From the NCBI RefSeq assembly GCF_032118995.1, contig NC_092656.1, forward strand, positions 19,240,965-19,304,964: a stretch of 64,000 nt of DNA, read 5' to 3'. Origin of the DNA: Asterias amurensis (Eukaryota; Echinodermata; Asteroidea; Forcipulatida; Asteriidae). The position numbers and the translations under genes were made by a program. The notes below the pieces were generated by a model that saw only the letters and a list, made by a program, of their open reading frames with translations, was not told the DNA's origin and did not search any database. Positions 44,258 to 57,400 of this stretch are shown piece after piece; the stretch's first letter is position 1, and each line of letters opens with the position of its first letter.

Positions 44258-44847
44258 TTTTACCACAATGCAGCCATCTTTGTTTAATGCCCTGACCCCC
44301 AATTCCACACACAGTCAATGTGGTTGGGATTTTTGATAGGTGTCCGACTATATTTGTGTAACAAGTCATAGGCATGATCACAATCTATTACCCGAAGACA
44401 AAAACCTTAAATGTGTACACTGGCTGTATCTTAAAGCATATGTGATCAAAGACATTTTAAGGACACTAATAATTGACATCAGACTTGGCAAACAACCCGG
44501 CTTCAGCACTGGCTGTGACTTGTTCTACTGTGCTTTTAACATTGTTTAAGTCAAAATGGCTGACATTACATAAGCCACAGCAGTAGAAGAAGTCAAAGAA
44601 GGGCTGTTGTAAAAATCATCTGGTTTTCAACAATTATCCCACTTTGGCTTGGAACAAAAAGATGAAAGGCAAGCTCCATAAATTCATATCAGAGTCAAGT
44701 TAAGCAGTTTAGTGTCCGGACACTTTTTACATTTCCCAAACCAAACCCACAGGGTCTTGATATTTAGGAAGAAGAACAAAAATACCTGGAGTTTTTTTTT
44801 CGACCAAACTGAAATTTCTGGGTAAACACAAGTTATCATTTACAATC

Positions 44848-44853
44848 TTTTAT
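44848..44853 (-). terminator. CSNK1G: Candidate distal poly(A) signal for CSNK1G
   Basis: TTTATT on the plus strand reads AATAAA on the minus strand, about 3.6 kb past the CSNK1G stop. Another lies near 46681. Which one is used cannot be told from sequence alone. Confidence 0.2.
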
Positions 44854-45701
44854 TAACAACAAAAGTAATAAAAAAGGGATAAAAATGTGGCCAAAAAGTC
44901 TTGTTAACTTTTTTACTAGGTACTTAAACCTTTTGGAAGTAATATGTACAAGTAGAAAGATTCATTTGTTTATATTAACAAAGGGAGAAACTTACAGAGA
45001 AATGATCTCCAAGGATTTGTTTTGTTTAACTTACAGCTATTTATACATTCAACAAAGAAAAACATTGCGTCTTTGTTTCTCCCATTTTTTTATTTTATTT
45101 ATTATTTTTTTTTACAAAGATTTTAAATTTTCCTTAGAAGTATTATCGTAGCTACATGTTTTGAGGACACAATTTCTTGTATTGGTGCAAATTAAATTGA
45201 CTTTAATTTTCTTGAGTGAAACCAAGCGACACGTTGAAGCGCAAATAAATGCGGACACTTGGAAACTAACAGAAACCAAATTGGGTCAATTCATAACCTC
45301 TTGTGGTAACACAACCCCACCACAACAACGGAAAACACAGGGCGACATGCTGGTAGTGTGGCACAAAAAGTACATAACGTTGCAACATTTAAATCTGGTG
45401 TATTCGGGTTTACATTCCTTTCAAACTCAAATGACAGGTGCAAACATAAGTACATATACAAAAAAAACCAAAAAAACAGTTGCCTACAAATTTGACAAAT
45501 AACGGACAAACACGGGGAGCAAAACAATCTCCATAAAATAAAAATGTTGTGAATTTCAGCTTGGCAATTTTTCTAGAGAATAAGCAGAAAACTAACCCAA
45601 ACCAAGGGTTTAGATTGTTGGAGTTGCAGGGCAATGACGTTTGCTTTCATGTATAACACCACGCAATTATGCAAAAACTAGCAAGTGGCACAACGTTCAA
45701 C

Positions 45702-45765
45702 CCTAGCAGAGTCTTTCTCAAAGGATTTTTTTTTTTTCAAGAGAGACTCTGCTAGGGTCAAAACA
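45702..45765. repeat. Short family H inverted repeat
   Basis: CCCTAGCAGAGTCTTTCTCA and its inverse separated by a T run. Same family as 24505-24672. Confidence 0.7.
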
Positions 45766-48419
45766 ATTAGGTCATTAGCTATTTTTTTGCATTTGTACCA
45801 TGGGTCATTTTTGTTGGTAAGCTGTTTGAATCGCTAATCTATTTTCTCAACTTGCAGTTATCCCTAATTTTAAAAAGCTGACTATTTGAGAATGTTTTGA
45901 AGATTAAGTTTTTGGCATCAAAGAATTTGAATAAACCAGTACTCTACTTGACATCATTTAATTAACCCTGCCTCTAACCTGAATACAAATTAACTAATCA
46001 GATGTGGGAACGGTGGAACCGTAGGGGAAACAAATTATTAAAATAGAATGGGCTGATTACTAGTAACAGAAAAACACTGAATGTCACAATAAACTTGTAG
46101 CAGTTATAACATTTGGGACTAGGGCCACCAAGTTCTATCTTCCATTGGTAGATATCTCTTTAGAAGACCTATGCAGAGTTGGTTCACTTTGAAACATAAC
46201 GGGGAACAAGATTTATGGTTCGTGACTTTGTTTAGATATGTGGTTACGTCAACAATAAATGTACATTCAGAAACTTAAAACGTACAAAATAACAGACAGC
46301 AGGCATTTGTAGCGTGACCTTTTGCAGACATGTGTCATCCATTATTCTCACATTACAAGAACAAGTTAAACAATCAAAATTGCCTTCCTACGTTTTTTTT
46401 CTCAGACATTTTCTGCCTTTTTCAAAGCACTGAAAAACTTTTCCCCAAGAAGCACAGTAGAAAACTAATCAAGGAACGTTTCTAATTATTTCTAATGAGG
46501 TACAACTGTCTTTCCACTTGTTTTCATATAAAAAACACTCTTTGAATAAATATGCATACATTCAGTCCAGTACAAAAAGTTATGCAAAGGTATGTAAATT
46601 AGACAAGGTCAAGGGTCAGGTGGGGTCAAAGTGCATGACATTGGCTTGACAATGTCAGTGCAGAATATAGATTGATTGCTCTTTATTTGCATTGAAGTAA
46701 ATTCACAACACAAGGTTTCAATGAAAAATATTACTCTGTGAGGAATTACCAGTTGAGATTATTGAAATTATTCGACTCCGCTTCATACTTGACGCGACTT
46801 GCAAAAGCGAATTTGCCAGCGACAAAATTGTTTGCATCATGTAATTTGCTTCGCATTTGCTTTCGCGTGAAGTATAAACCCAGGCTTCATCTTTTCATAT
46901 TCCTACAAGTGTGGTTCTGAATACGGCCAACCTACATCTTCATGGAATTTTGTGTACTTCAATTCAAATATATACAGGCAGTAGATTGAAGTAGACAGAA
47001 AAGGTGAGGTGTGAGGTTCTGGAGGGGGTGGGGTAGGGGTGTTAAGGAGTGGCGTTTTGGAGGTGGTGGGGTAGCGGGATTGAGGAGCTGGGTTCGGGAG
47101 GGGTGTGGGGTATTGGGGAATTGGTTGACATCAAAAACATTTGGACAAGAATAGGGGCGGGGTAGTATTTTGATGGAGTTACAAATTGGGTTTTTTTTCC
47201 CTGGAGGGCGAGTCTGAAGTCTTTGCTTCAACCCGAGATGGAAATACTCAAGATTGAAGTTTTGGACAATGTGTAAGTAGAGTTGAAGGAAATATCAATA
47301 TCATACAATCCAGGGCTTGCCCATCACTTTTTCAGTGACTGGCGAGCAAAATCAGTTAGCTTTACATGTCACTAGTCCATCAGCTATTTCACTTGTACTT
47401 TATATTAAAATGAGATGCTCTTCAACACTGAACTAGCCAGCCTGACCACTTGGAGAGAGTTTTGGCTGGTCCTCGGGCGTTTCAACTGGCATCTGGCCAG
47501 CGGACCACAATCCATACCCAGTGATACATAGGAAATGTTGGAACACCACCTTGTTACTGGAGGAAACCAAATAATGAATTATCCGTAATTCACTTGAAGC
47601 AGTTATTTTCTTGCATTTTGAAGAAGCCTCAAAGTTTGCCTTGTGTCGTACCCCACCTATATACCCCATGTCAATTCAAAAAGGATATAACTGCATACCT
47701 ATAGGTGTAATTTTAAAACGACTCTTTTCAACATATTCTATTGCAACTGGTAAGACAGTATATGTACATAGTTTGCTCGGATTCACGTTCCCTTTTTTTT
47801 CCATTTTGTTAAAATCAATATGTCCATTTACTATACAAACAATTCTGCAGATCAAAGTAGTAGAGAAAAAACCAAAAATAAAGCTTTGAAATTTCAAAAT
47901 CCTTCTCTGATAAAACCCCTGATGAATGTCGACAGCAAAACGATCCCAGACGACGAAAAAACAATAACAGCAAAAATATTGTACAAATGGGGCTTTCACA
48001 CTCTGAATTCATCTTGGTCAAATCATCCTCCTCCTCCTGCTACTTTCTTGAATCAATCTTGATGATCAAATGCTAGCCTGGAGTGAGGGTCAAGCTGCTG
48101 TCAGCTGTTTGCCCATCCCCTTTTCCGGGGATACCCAGGCTAGTTTCATCTCAGATGAAGCATCTGTTCAGTTCTGTCTTATGGAGCAACATCTCCCAAT
48201 ATATCAACCTGTCGACTTCAAAGACAAACTGGGGTTCTCAATAGCAGATAAAGCTTCTTGTAGCCATGAACAAGAGGAGGTTTTATTCCATTGATCATTT
48301 TGGTCTCCAGTCTTAGAGTAGAGAGTCAGTGAAGCATCATTCAGCAGACATCACCAGAGAAGTAAAGCAAGACATCAGACTGGGTGGGGTTGTAGGCGTG
48401 GCAGGAGACAGGGATGGGG

Positions 48420-51400
48420 CTATTTACGACATGATGGACGCTTCTTCTTTTTCCTCTTGAAGAAGCAACAACACCTGGGTAAAGAAAATAAGGAATTCAT
48501 CATTTAAGACGTTAAGTCTAGTTTATGGGAAGATCCTGCCTTTGATTTATTGATGAAAATAACCTAAACGTGGTGTAAAGAGTATACATTTCATTAAAAA
48601 GGTTAACTTGTCATAACCGTTTTGGAGTTTATATGACCTTTCTGATAATGATTTTACAGCAAGTTGTATAAATATAAATTTTGTCAAATTTGTTATACAC
48701 CTTAATAACAAATGAGGAATTGATAATTCAAAATGGACATGATGGTCATGCTTCCTGTCTGCGATAATGAACACTGATGCCCATCATACTAAAGGTACCA
48801 GACTTTATTCTTACAAGCCTCAATTTGGATGAAACTAATAGAAAAGAAGGAAAGATAAACAAACTGTTTCACATTACATACATAAACCCAAATTAATAAT
48901 ACATGACACAATAATGTATATACACTGGGCTTTTACATGTAGATAGCGCCATTCCATTTAGACCACAGCGCTTTGGCAAACAGATAATACAACATTAACA
49001 ATGAACTAGTTCTGTAGTTATAACTTACTTTGTGTCATCAGGTGAGTCGATTTCAGGCTGGGGTGCAATAGGCACCTCTGAGCGTCGATCCTCTGGTCCA
49101 AGCTCCCCATTGGTGGAGCTCATGACCTGTACAGACCCACGCTGGTCTGCCATTGGCGGTGCTAGCTTGGCCGCCTGCTCGGGCCAGGCACGTGCGGTTG
49201 TTGGTTGCTGGTGGGAGAAAGATTATGAATATCCGTTAAGAAAGAAAAGAACACCAGACTCAAGCTCTTTTGTTTCTGATCAGAAGAGTGTGGGTTAGAG
49301 TCCATGTCATAACCTTTGTGTCCGTCAGCAATGTCCTTCGGATGAGACATAAAGCTGTAGGTCCTGTGTGTTGTGTAATGCAAGTAAAATAAGCCAGTGC
49401 ACATATCGAAAAGGGGGTCGCAGGTTTAGTGGAAGCAGGTCGATCTTGCAACCGTTTACAACCGCTATGGGCATTTTCCGGCTACTATGCTCTCCAAAGG
49501 GTTAAGCAGGGTTTTCATTTTAAGGTATTTAGCAGGGTGCCTAGAAAACACCTTTGGTTTGGTTGTAAGGTCGATGAATCAAAAACCTACCCAACCTGGG
49601 GTGCGTTTTGGCGCTTGTAACCAAAAACTGTTTCAAATATTGGCCAGTGATTAAAGATATTGGTTCTGACCACCAAAACACACCCCTGTCCTCCTCCCCC
49701 CTACACCCCTGTCCTCCTCCCCCCTACACCCCTGTCCTCCTCCCCCCTACACCCCTGTCCTCCTCCCCCCTACACCCCTGTCCTCCTCCCCCCTACACCC
49801 CTGTCCTCCTCCCCTCTACACCCCTGTCCTCCTCCCCCCTACACCCCTGTCCTCCTCCCCCCTACACCCCTGTCCTCCTCCCCCCCTACACCCCTGTCCT
49901 CCTCCCCTCTACACCCCTGTCCTCCTCCCCCCTACACCCCTGTCCTCCTCCCCCCTACACCCCTGTCCTCCTCCCCCCTACACCCCTGTCCTCCTCCCCC
50001 CTACACCCCTGTCCTCCTCCCCTCTACACCCCTGTCCTCCTCCCCCCTACACCCCTGTCCTCCTCCCCTCTACACCCCTGTCCTCCTCCCCTCTACACCC
50101 CTGTCCTCCTCCCCCTACACCCCTGTCCTCCTCCCCCCTACACCCCTGTCCTCCTCCCCTCTACACCCCTGTCCTCCTCCCCCCTACACCCCTGTCCTCC
50201 TCCCCCCCTACACCCCTGTCCTCCTCCCCCCTACACCCCTGTCCTCCTCCCCCCTACACCCCTGTCCTCCTCCCCCCTACACCCCTGTCCTCCTCCCCCC
50301 TACACCCCTGTCCTCCTCCCCCCTACACCCCTATCCTCCTCCCCCATGGGGTGGGGTTGGGAACCAGGCCATGGAAGAGTGTAGATCTGAACATAATCAT
50401 ATACATCAAAGTGGACCAATGAAGTACCATAGTAACTTACCTTGCTTTGAGCATAGCGTTGCTTGTCCCTATCCCTCCCTGTAGGATTGGCATCTTTAGA
50501 TTGTGACACATCACTTGATGTGGCTGAAACATGTGAAGTCTGCAACAACAAAACCACAACACAAACAAGCAATCAGAATAATAAATCAGCAAGAAATGAC
50601 GTTTGTAATAATCCTGGTGTGTAGTTGGTGATGACTGCCAAGTAAAAACGATTGATAGTTACATGAGTAATCAAGCATGTATCCCCTGGGACTCCCCTCA
50701 GTTACTTCCCCTGGATCTTCCCTGGGTCTCCCTCTGGTCCAACAGATGACCCTCCTAAGTGTTTAAATACAAGAAAGGCTAGATCTCATCTTCCCATGTA
50801 GCAGGTACTTTCAAGAAACTTCCTGCGACAGGAGGCTTGTTATCAAAACCCTGCCATCTGAAAAATGATGGGATGACATCTCATAACTTAATTCGGGTAT
50901 AGAAAAGGATATTGCTGGCGAAAAATATGGAAACGTTTGACTAATTATTTTTTCTAGACTTGTTACTCACAAGCTGCTTGCCCGTCCAATCAAACTCAGA
51001 CTCGTGGCCGTAGGTTTTCCTATCATATAGGTCCTGGAAGAGCTTCCTTAAGTAGTTGTAGTCTGGCGTCTCAAAGAAGTCAAGTCTGCGGACATATCGA
51101 AGGTAGGTCGCCATCTCATCTGTAATTATCACAGATACATGTAAAAAATACTTAGAGGTATTCACAAAACACAAGCCAAACTAGCCTTGCTCAAGGCAGT
51201 CGCATTATTCGCTCCGAAAAGACGCAGCTGTAAACCCACCCGCCGTATACCCTGTGCATGGTGTGTGCGATCACACCGAATGACTCACCCGTATACACAC
51301 TGTCACATCGCCAAATACTGTTCACACAAGTCATCGCACTCGTACACCACTAACCGCATGCGGAGGCCGTCAGGTCGACAGCCTTGTCGGGTCTGTATCT

Positions 51401-54400
51401 TCCCGTTTAAATGTGTTGTATTGAAAAAATTCCAATAGTGGACGAAATTGGGGGGGCTCTAGGATATGCTAGTATGCAGCTCATGAATATGTATATCGTT
51501 CGTCAGACCTATCAGACAACACAGGATGTGAGGCAAATGAATTATTCATTTTGACGTCCAATCACACACGCCTATCATGCTCGCTGAGCGTCCGTGTGTG
51601 ATGATGTAGACATGTCTCATCTTTCGCGGGCATTATGGTAATGAGCTGACCGTGGGAACTCTTCGCTTATTATAGTAATGAGGTCAGTGGCTTCAACACA
51701 GACCCTACAAGGCTGTCGGCCTGACGGCCTCCGCATGCGGATAGTGTACGGGGGCATCGTGTCGTGCGATGTTATGCACAGTGAATACGGGTGGGTTTTA
51801 CGCACAGTGAATACGGGTGGGTTTTATACAGCGGCGGTTTTTTTTCGGAGTGAATAATTCGACTGCCTTGAGCAAGGCTAAAGCCAAACTGACAATACAA
51901 AAACATTTAACAGTATATTCTCTCTTGCTGATGAATGGCTCAATGTCTTGATTAGACAGGACTGGCCATGATGTCTGTTGCCCTGATCTTGGCCTTGGTG
52001 CCCCCTCAATGGAAGTGCCAACTTACCGACATAGCTTTCACATAAGACTTCAATGGGTGTTGCCCTCTTTGTGTCTCCAATTTTTTGATATCTCTCTTTC
52101 AGTGTGTCAGCCTGCAATGAATCCAACACAACATCATTCGTTACTTCAATTGTATAATTTTTTAAATAAATCACATTCCCTATATTTTTTTTTAGTAAAT
52201 AAATATCAGGCGAGATACTTTATGATGGCAACAGAGGTAAACAGCCTTCTTGCCCCTGGTCAATGCCTAAATGCCCTCTATAAGAGCTAGGTATCAGGCC
52301 TAGAATATTGTCATTTGCACTGCCCAAACATGAGCTCCTTTGACACCTTCCTTGTTTCTGATAAACACCTTCTAATCTTGGACACCTTTCTGCACAGAAA
52401 CTCAATCAATCTCCCCCACACATGATCCTTCGTGAAGATGAAATATACCAAACTCTCTTTCATTTGTAAATTCCTAATTGTTGCTTGTTACAATGGAATT
52501 ATAAAAACTAACTAGACTGCAAATGTCAAATGTCAGATTGTTGTTTAATTTCATTTTTTTTAATGGCTTGACATTTCAACCTTGGTAGGCTCAAAGCCTT
52601 TGAGAAAGACTATCTTAGGATCAAAATGTCAGGTCATTAACAATGATTGGTGAATAAGTCATTTAAGTTTGTAAACATTTTGCAAAAGCTAATTTGTTAC
52701 TTTAATGGCTTGTTGAATTTCAGTCATCCAACAAAAGTGAATGCATTGAATAATTTGCAGTTAATCTGAGGTAAACATTTCTTCATTTTGATAATTACAG
52801 ATGGAGACAAGAACGGGTTATTTTCTGTTGAAATTTCCATTGGAAGTACCCCTTCCAGGTCAACCTGGCATCTTGACAAGAGTACTTTCCAGCAAGGTCA
52901 CAACGGCAATGAAAGCATGCTAAGCTCAGAGGTTTATAAGGGCATTGTACTCTACTGGTAAAAGTCACAGGCTGCGAACCGGGTTGTCTCCTAATTACAC
53001 TTAAGAAAAGAATTGCGTCCGTGTCTGAATACGGGGCCAAAAGCTGCGACTGAATCTATCCAGGCACCTGGGGGCCTCTAAATCTATGCTAAGTGATAAG
53101 CTCTCGGGTTCATTTGAATGATTCACTCTTAATAAAGCATGTAATTATACAAGTACATATTCTGATTTTAAGTCACACAGGTCATTTTCATTATGGTGAA
53201 ATTTGGCTTGTCTGAAACTTGGGTGTCATAAATTTAACTGGTTATGAGCTCTGATTGTTTTTTTCCCCCTAGCTACATGTAGGTTGGAAACGGACAAATA
53301 GACAGGTCCCTTTTTGGTGTATTATGATCAAGGAATATGACCAAGATGGCCGCCAGCATAGGAGACAGTATAGTGAGATTTATGTGTCACCGTTGAGGTT
53401 GATCACATTATTACACCGTGCCTGCTGACACTGAATGAAGAGATGTGAGTTAGGCTCTTGCTTGCTTCATTCAGTCTAGGTGAATACACAATCAGTTTCT
53501 TGAGACACAACGGCTTACCATTATAAGCAGGTGCCTACTGTCTCAGAGTCCCATAATGACAAAATTGCTTAGCCGAAAACGGAGTTTTAAGCAAATATTA
53601 CCATCAAATCATTAGGGTCTCAATTTAAAAGCCATGTAAAGCAGAATGCTTGATAATTTCATCTGCTTAGCATACAATCTGCAGGGTACCAATTAGAAGC
53701 AATATGTTAAGTCCATATAAATTTAGCTGGTAACCAGTTCTAATTTAGCAGAATATCTTCTGTGCTTAACAGATGCTAGCTTTGTATGACCAGGGCACTA
53801 GTTAACTAAGTGTGTACTCTGTTAAGCACATTGTAAGCTAAGCTTCAGTGGGTATATCAAATTACAAAAAGCAGGTTCCAAAGGAAAGCTGTCGCACCCA
53901 AAATGCCTGATGCCATAACCGGCCACTATCTCTACACTCTCATGCACTTAAGTTTACACCTACATCATGTACATGTAGACTGTATTCCTACAATACAGAC
54001 GGCAGCGTGCACGTTATAAAGTGGGTCATCACATTCATGCACTGTATGGACATAAAACCTACAATGTACATACACAGGGAATGTACTGAACACTTGAATG
54101 AGCATAGGGCCCCCAGCGCAGTGAAAATAGATGATGCAAAGCGTCAAGGTGCTTAAAAGATTATGGGCAAATAAATCAAAGCGCGGACTTCGTCTTTCAG
54201 CAGCTTGTAGATTTATTACCACAGAGGAGATGTTGAATATCGGAGCGGATTAAGTTCATGTAAATAGCGCCTGATGCATCTCAAATGGTTACACTGCGTG
54301 TTCTAGATTTGGAAATTGTTTGATAAGAAACGCAATCCATCTATGAAAATGTTGCCTTTTGGCTATTGGACACTATGCACACTTGGTATTCACAGCTAGT

Positions 54401-57400
54401 TCCCAAAGCACACATAAATGAGGAAAATTTGATAAACAGGCTAACAGGTGTGCAAACTGATAACATATCCACTCAAAACCTGACATTTTTAGGGGTCTGG
54501 GCCCAATTTCATAAAATCTGTAAGCATAACAACTTGCTAAGCACAAAAAATCTTGCTTTAAGAAACTGATAACCAGCCAAAATTCCCCCAAATTTACACA
54601 GCTAGAACTGGTGCCCATTCATTTTATGCTAAGCAAAGATATTTTCTGCTTATCAGCTTCATGAAATTGGGCCTTGGTCAGCACAAACATTCGCTTACTA
54701 CATACAGAATACTTTTTTGCTTACAGAGAAACAGATTGCCAGCCAAACTGCCATGCATTCACATGCTGTGGCTGTTATCTCAATAGAAATGTGCTGAGCA
54801 ATGTTTATGCAGAAATTTCCGCTTAAGAGCTGCATGAAATGAGCCTACAGCCTCCTATACACTACTGTTGAGTAGAGATGAAAGAATCCAGTGTGAATAA
54901 TAAGACATCATGTGTGTCTGGTTTATTTTCTTCTTGCTAAGAGAAAATCTTCGACCTACATCTTTATAAAACGATGTCCTTCAAAGGTCTTCGTCTAAAT
55001 TATGACCCATTTTGATCACATCCATTGTAATTAGTTATTTGTCTATCTGAGCTTTTAAGGTTAAATTCAGCGTAATAGATCTATTCCTTCTTCATTCTCC
55101 CTCATCTTGAATTTATTTATAAAGATGAATATATATTTTAAAGGTGTGAGAAATTGTTTTCAGATGAGTGATGTAAAGTTTTATAAGTTTGAAAGGCAAG
55201 AGTTTTATAGTTATTTGATAAGACTTAATTAATTTAAGAATGAAACCGTGGAATATGTTCCCATATGTTTTGAGAGCACAGTGTGTATCCATTGCTTATT
55301 ACGATCGTATTACAGTGCATTTTTCCACACTTTATCGAAGGAAACATCAAGTTTTCTTCGAATTCCCAGTACCTTACCCAGCATTGTTCAAAATATTTAC
55401 CAATTACCAACTGTTAATTTGTTTTTGTGCTGATTACTCTCCGGCCATAGCACGCCTTGACGACGCTAGGCTGTTGATAGTGATATGTTATGATTGAAAG
55501 CTCAGATACACGAGATGCAACACGGCTGCAACACGGCTCCAACATCTTCGTAAACCGATACTATAATCAATGGATCACGCTTTGTATCGGCGGAGAAGGA
55601 GCGAGACGCGCTGGCGATCATGATCAAAATGCATCAACAAGAACGCATAATAACATTCTCGCTTTCGCAGAGCGGGTACTAGGACTATCTGGGCCAAATT
55701 TTGTAACGATGCTTTGACTTAGAAAGATAAAAGAAACGAAGCAATTAATTGCTTATTACAGATGGATCTTTGTCCTAAAACAATTTGATAATATAAAAAA
55801 GCGATAGACTCCCCCCCCCCCCTCTATCTGCCATATGGCCTCACATTCTGACAATTAAAAATATTTCCATTCAATCTAGAATTGCCGCAAAATGCAAATT
55901 CATCTTAATAGATGCTAAATTACTTTACTCAATACATTCTGATATATACGCAAATCCCCTTTTCCCCGAGGAAAGACAGGTGTCCCTATCAATAAAAAAA
56001 ATCCAAAACCCAAAGATAGTAAACAGGAAGTGCATATTATAATCAATCTGAGAGAGAGAAAGAGAAAGAATAAACAAGTTGAAATAAACAAATCACAAAC
56101 TAATAAATCAAAACACTGACAATGGAAACATCATAATTCGTACTATGGATTGGATCTCAAAGTATATCCACCTCTACATCTCCCAACGTCCAAAGCCCAC
56201 ACCGCTTATCACTAATTCAAAATCCACCATGCCGATCGATCAAACACTTTCAACAAACTGTACCAAGCTGAAAACAACTGGGCAAGAGAAGCTTGGTTTC
56301 TGTGAAACACCCCTACCCATGAGAGCTATCCACAAGGCACATCGCTCAATCCAATGTCTCATCGTTAAACAGAGAAAGAATATCAAACGTTGAGTGACCC
56401 TCTTAACGCTAAAAAGCTGACCCTAAACTCCTTGTCAAAACACATCTGCCTTCCTGCCTACCTCCCTTGATACATAACAAGAGAAGGAGATTTGTTAAGA
56501 CAGTGTCTTAAAGACACAGTAGCTTGGGTCAGCATCTGGAGATACAGGAACATCTTTAATCAACCTTTCCATGGCAGCCTAACTTGAAAATTTGGTTTCT
56601 TATATAAGATCATTGCTGAGTAAATTGAGGGTGTTGTTGTTGTTTTTTTTTGTGTTGTTTTTTCATTTCAAAGTTTTAAAGGCATACTATATGCTCGACT
56701 TTAACACGTCCCATATTTTTATGTCAACTTCTTTTCACACTTTCAGACAGCTCTAGGGCAAAACAGCTTATATCTGTACTTGCTTTTCTCAAAACTCCTT
56801 TTTTGAGTTGGAATCAGACTGGCGTCTATTATTCTGAAAAGGGTACTTCCATCAAAACAGGATCTTATTTCTCTTTATGCCAGATAAAGCAATAAAATCA
56901 ACATGTACAAAAACATGGAACCTTTATCAGGTATGGTGTTTAGTTCCTGGAATAGAAGTAGGACAATTTTATTGGGCACGAGACCTGACCTACATGTAGA
57001 TATAGTGTGTAGGCGTGAATAGACTATTCTGGCTTCTTAATACAGATTTTTCTGAGGAAAACAAAATCAGAAATCAAATTTCTGAAAGAATATCACGCCT
57101 GCTTTGTATGTGTCTAAAAAAGAACAGCCTTTGAAAAAAAAAAACTCAGACCATTAACTATTTTTTGGCTTGTAAACAAGAACACCTAACTAAATGTACT
57201 TCAATGAAACTTTCAAAGATGATTTGGAGGTTTATTTCCTAAACCAATAAAAGGATGACTTGGATAAATTTGCTCTTCCGAGGATATGACTCTTTATTAT
57301 TAACCGATTAGTCTCCTCAATCCTAAGATGTCCCATCATCATGTTTAAGAAAGTGTACTTTGCCCGGACACTGACGTTACCATTGAGTACACAGCATTAC

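Larger units (their letters stand above)
40917..48419. other. Convergent intergenic region between PCLAF and CSNK1G
   Basis: No gene was recognised. It contains a family A, a family D and a family E element, a perfect palindrome and a family H repeat. The right part probably includes a long CSNK1G 3' UTR. At 46758-46885 a TTCATACTTGACGCGA/TCGCGTGAAGTATAAACC inverted pair marks another small element. Confidence 0.6.

Noticed and set aside
49608..50484. Long plus-strand proline-rich frames (about 260-270 codons)
   Set aside because: They are the 23-bp minisatellite read in two frames; all frames are open because the unit lacks stops. No start context, no homology, antisense to CSNK1G.
55240..55717. 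Two consecutive plus-strand frames in a CSNK1G intron
   Set aside because: No domain, no shared frame and no splice evidence; likely chance.
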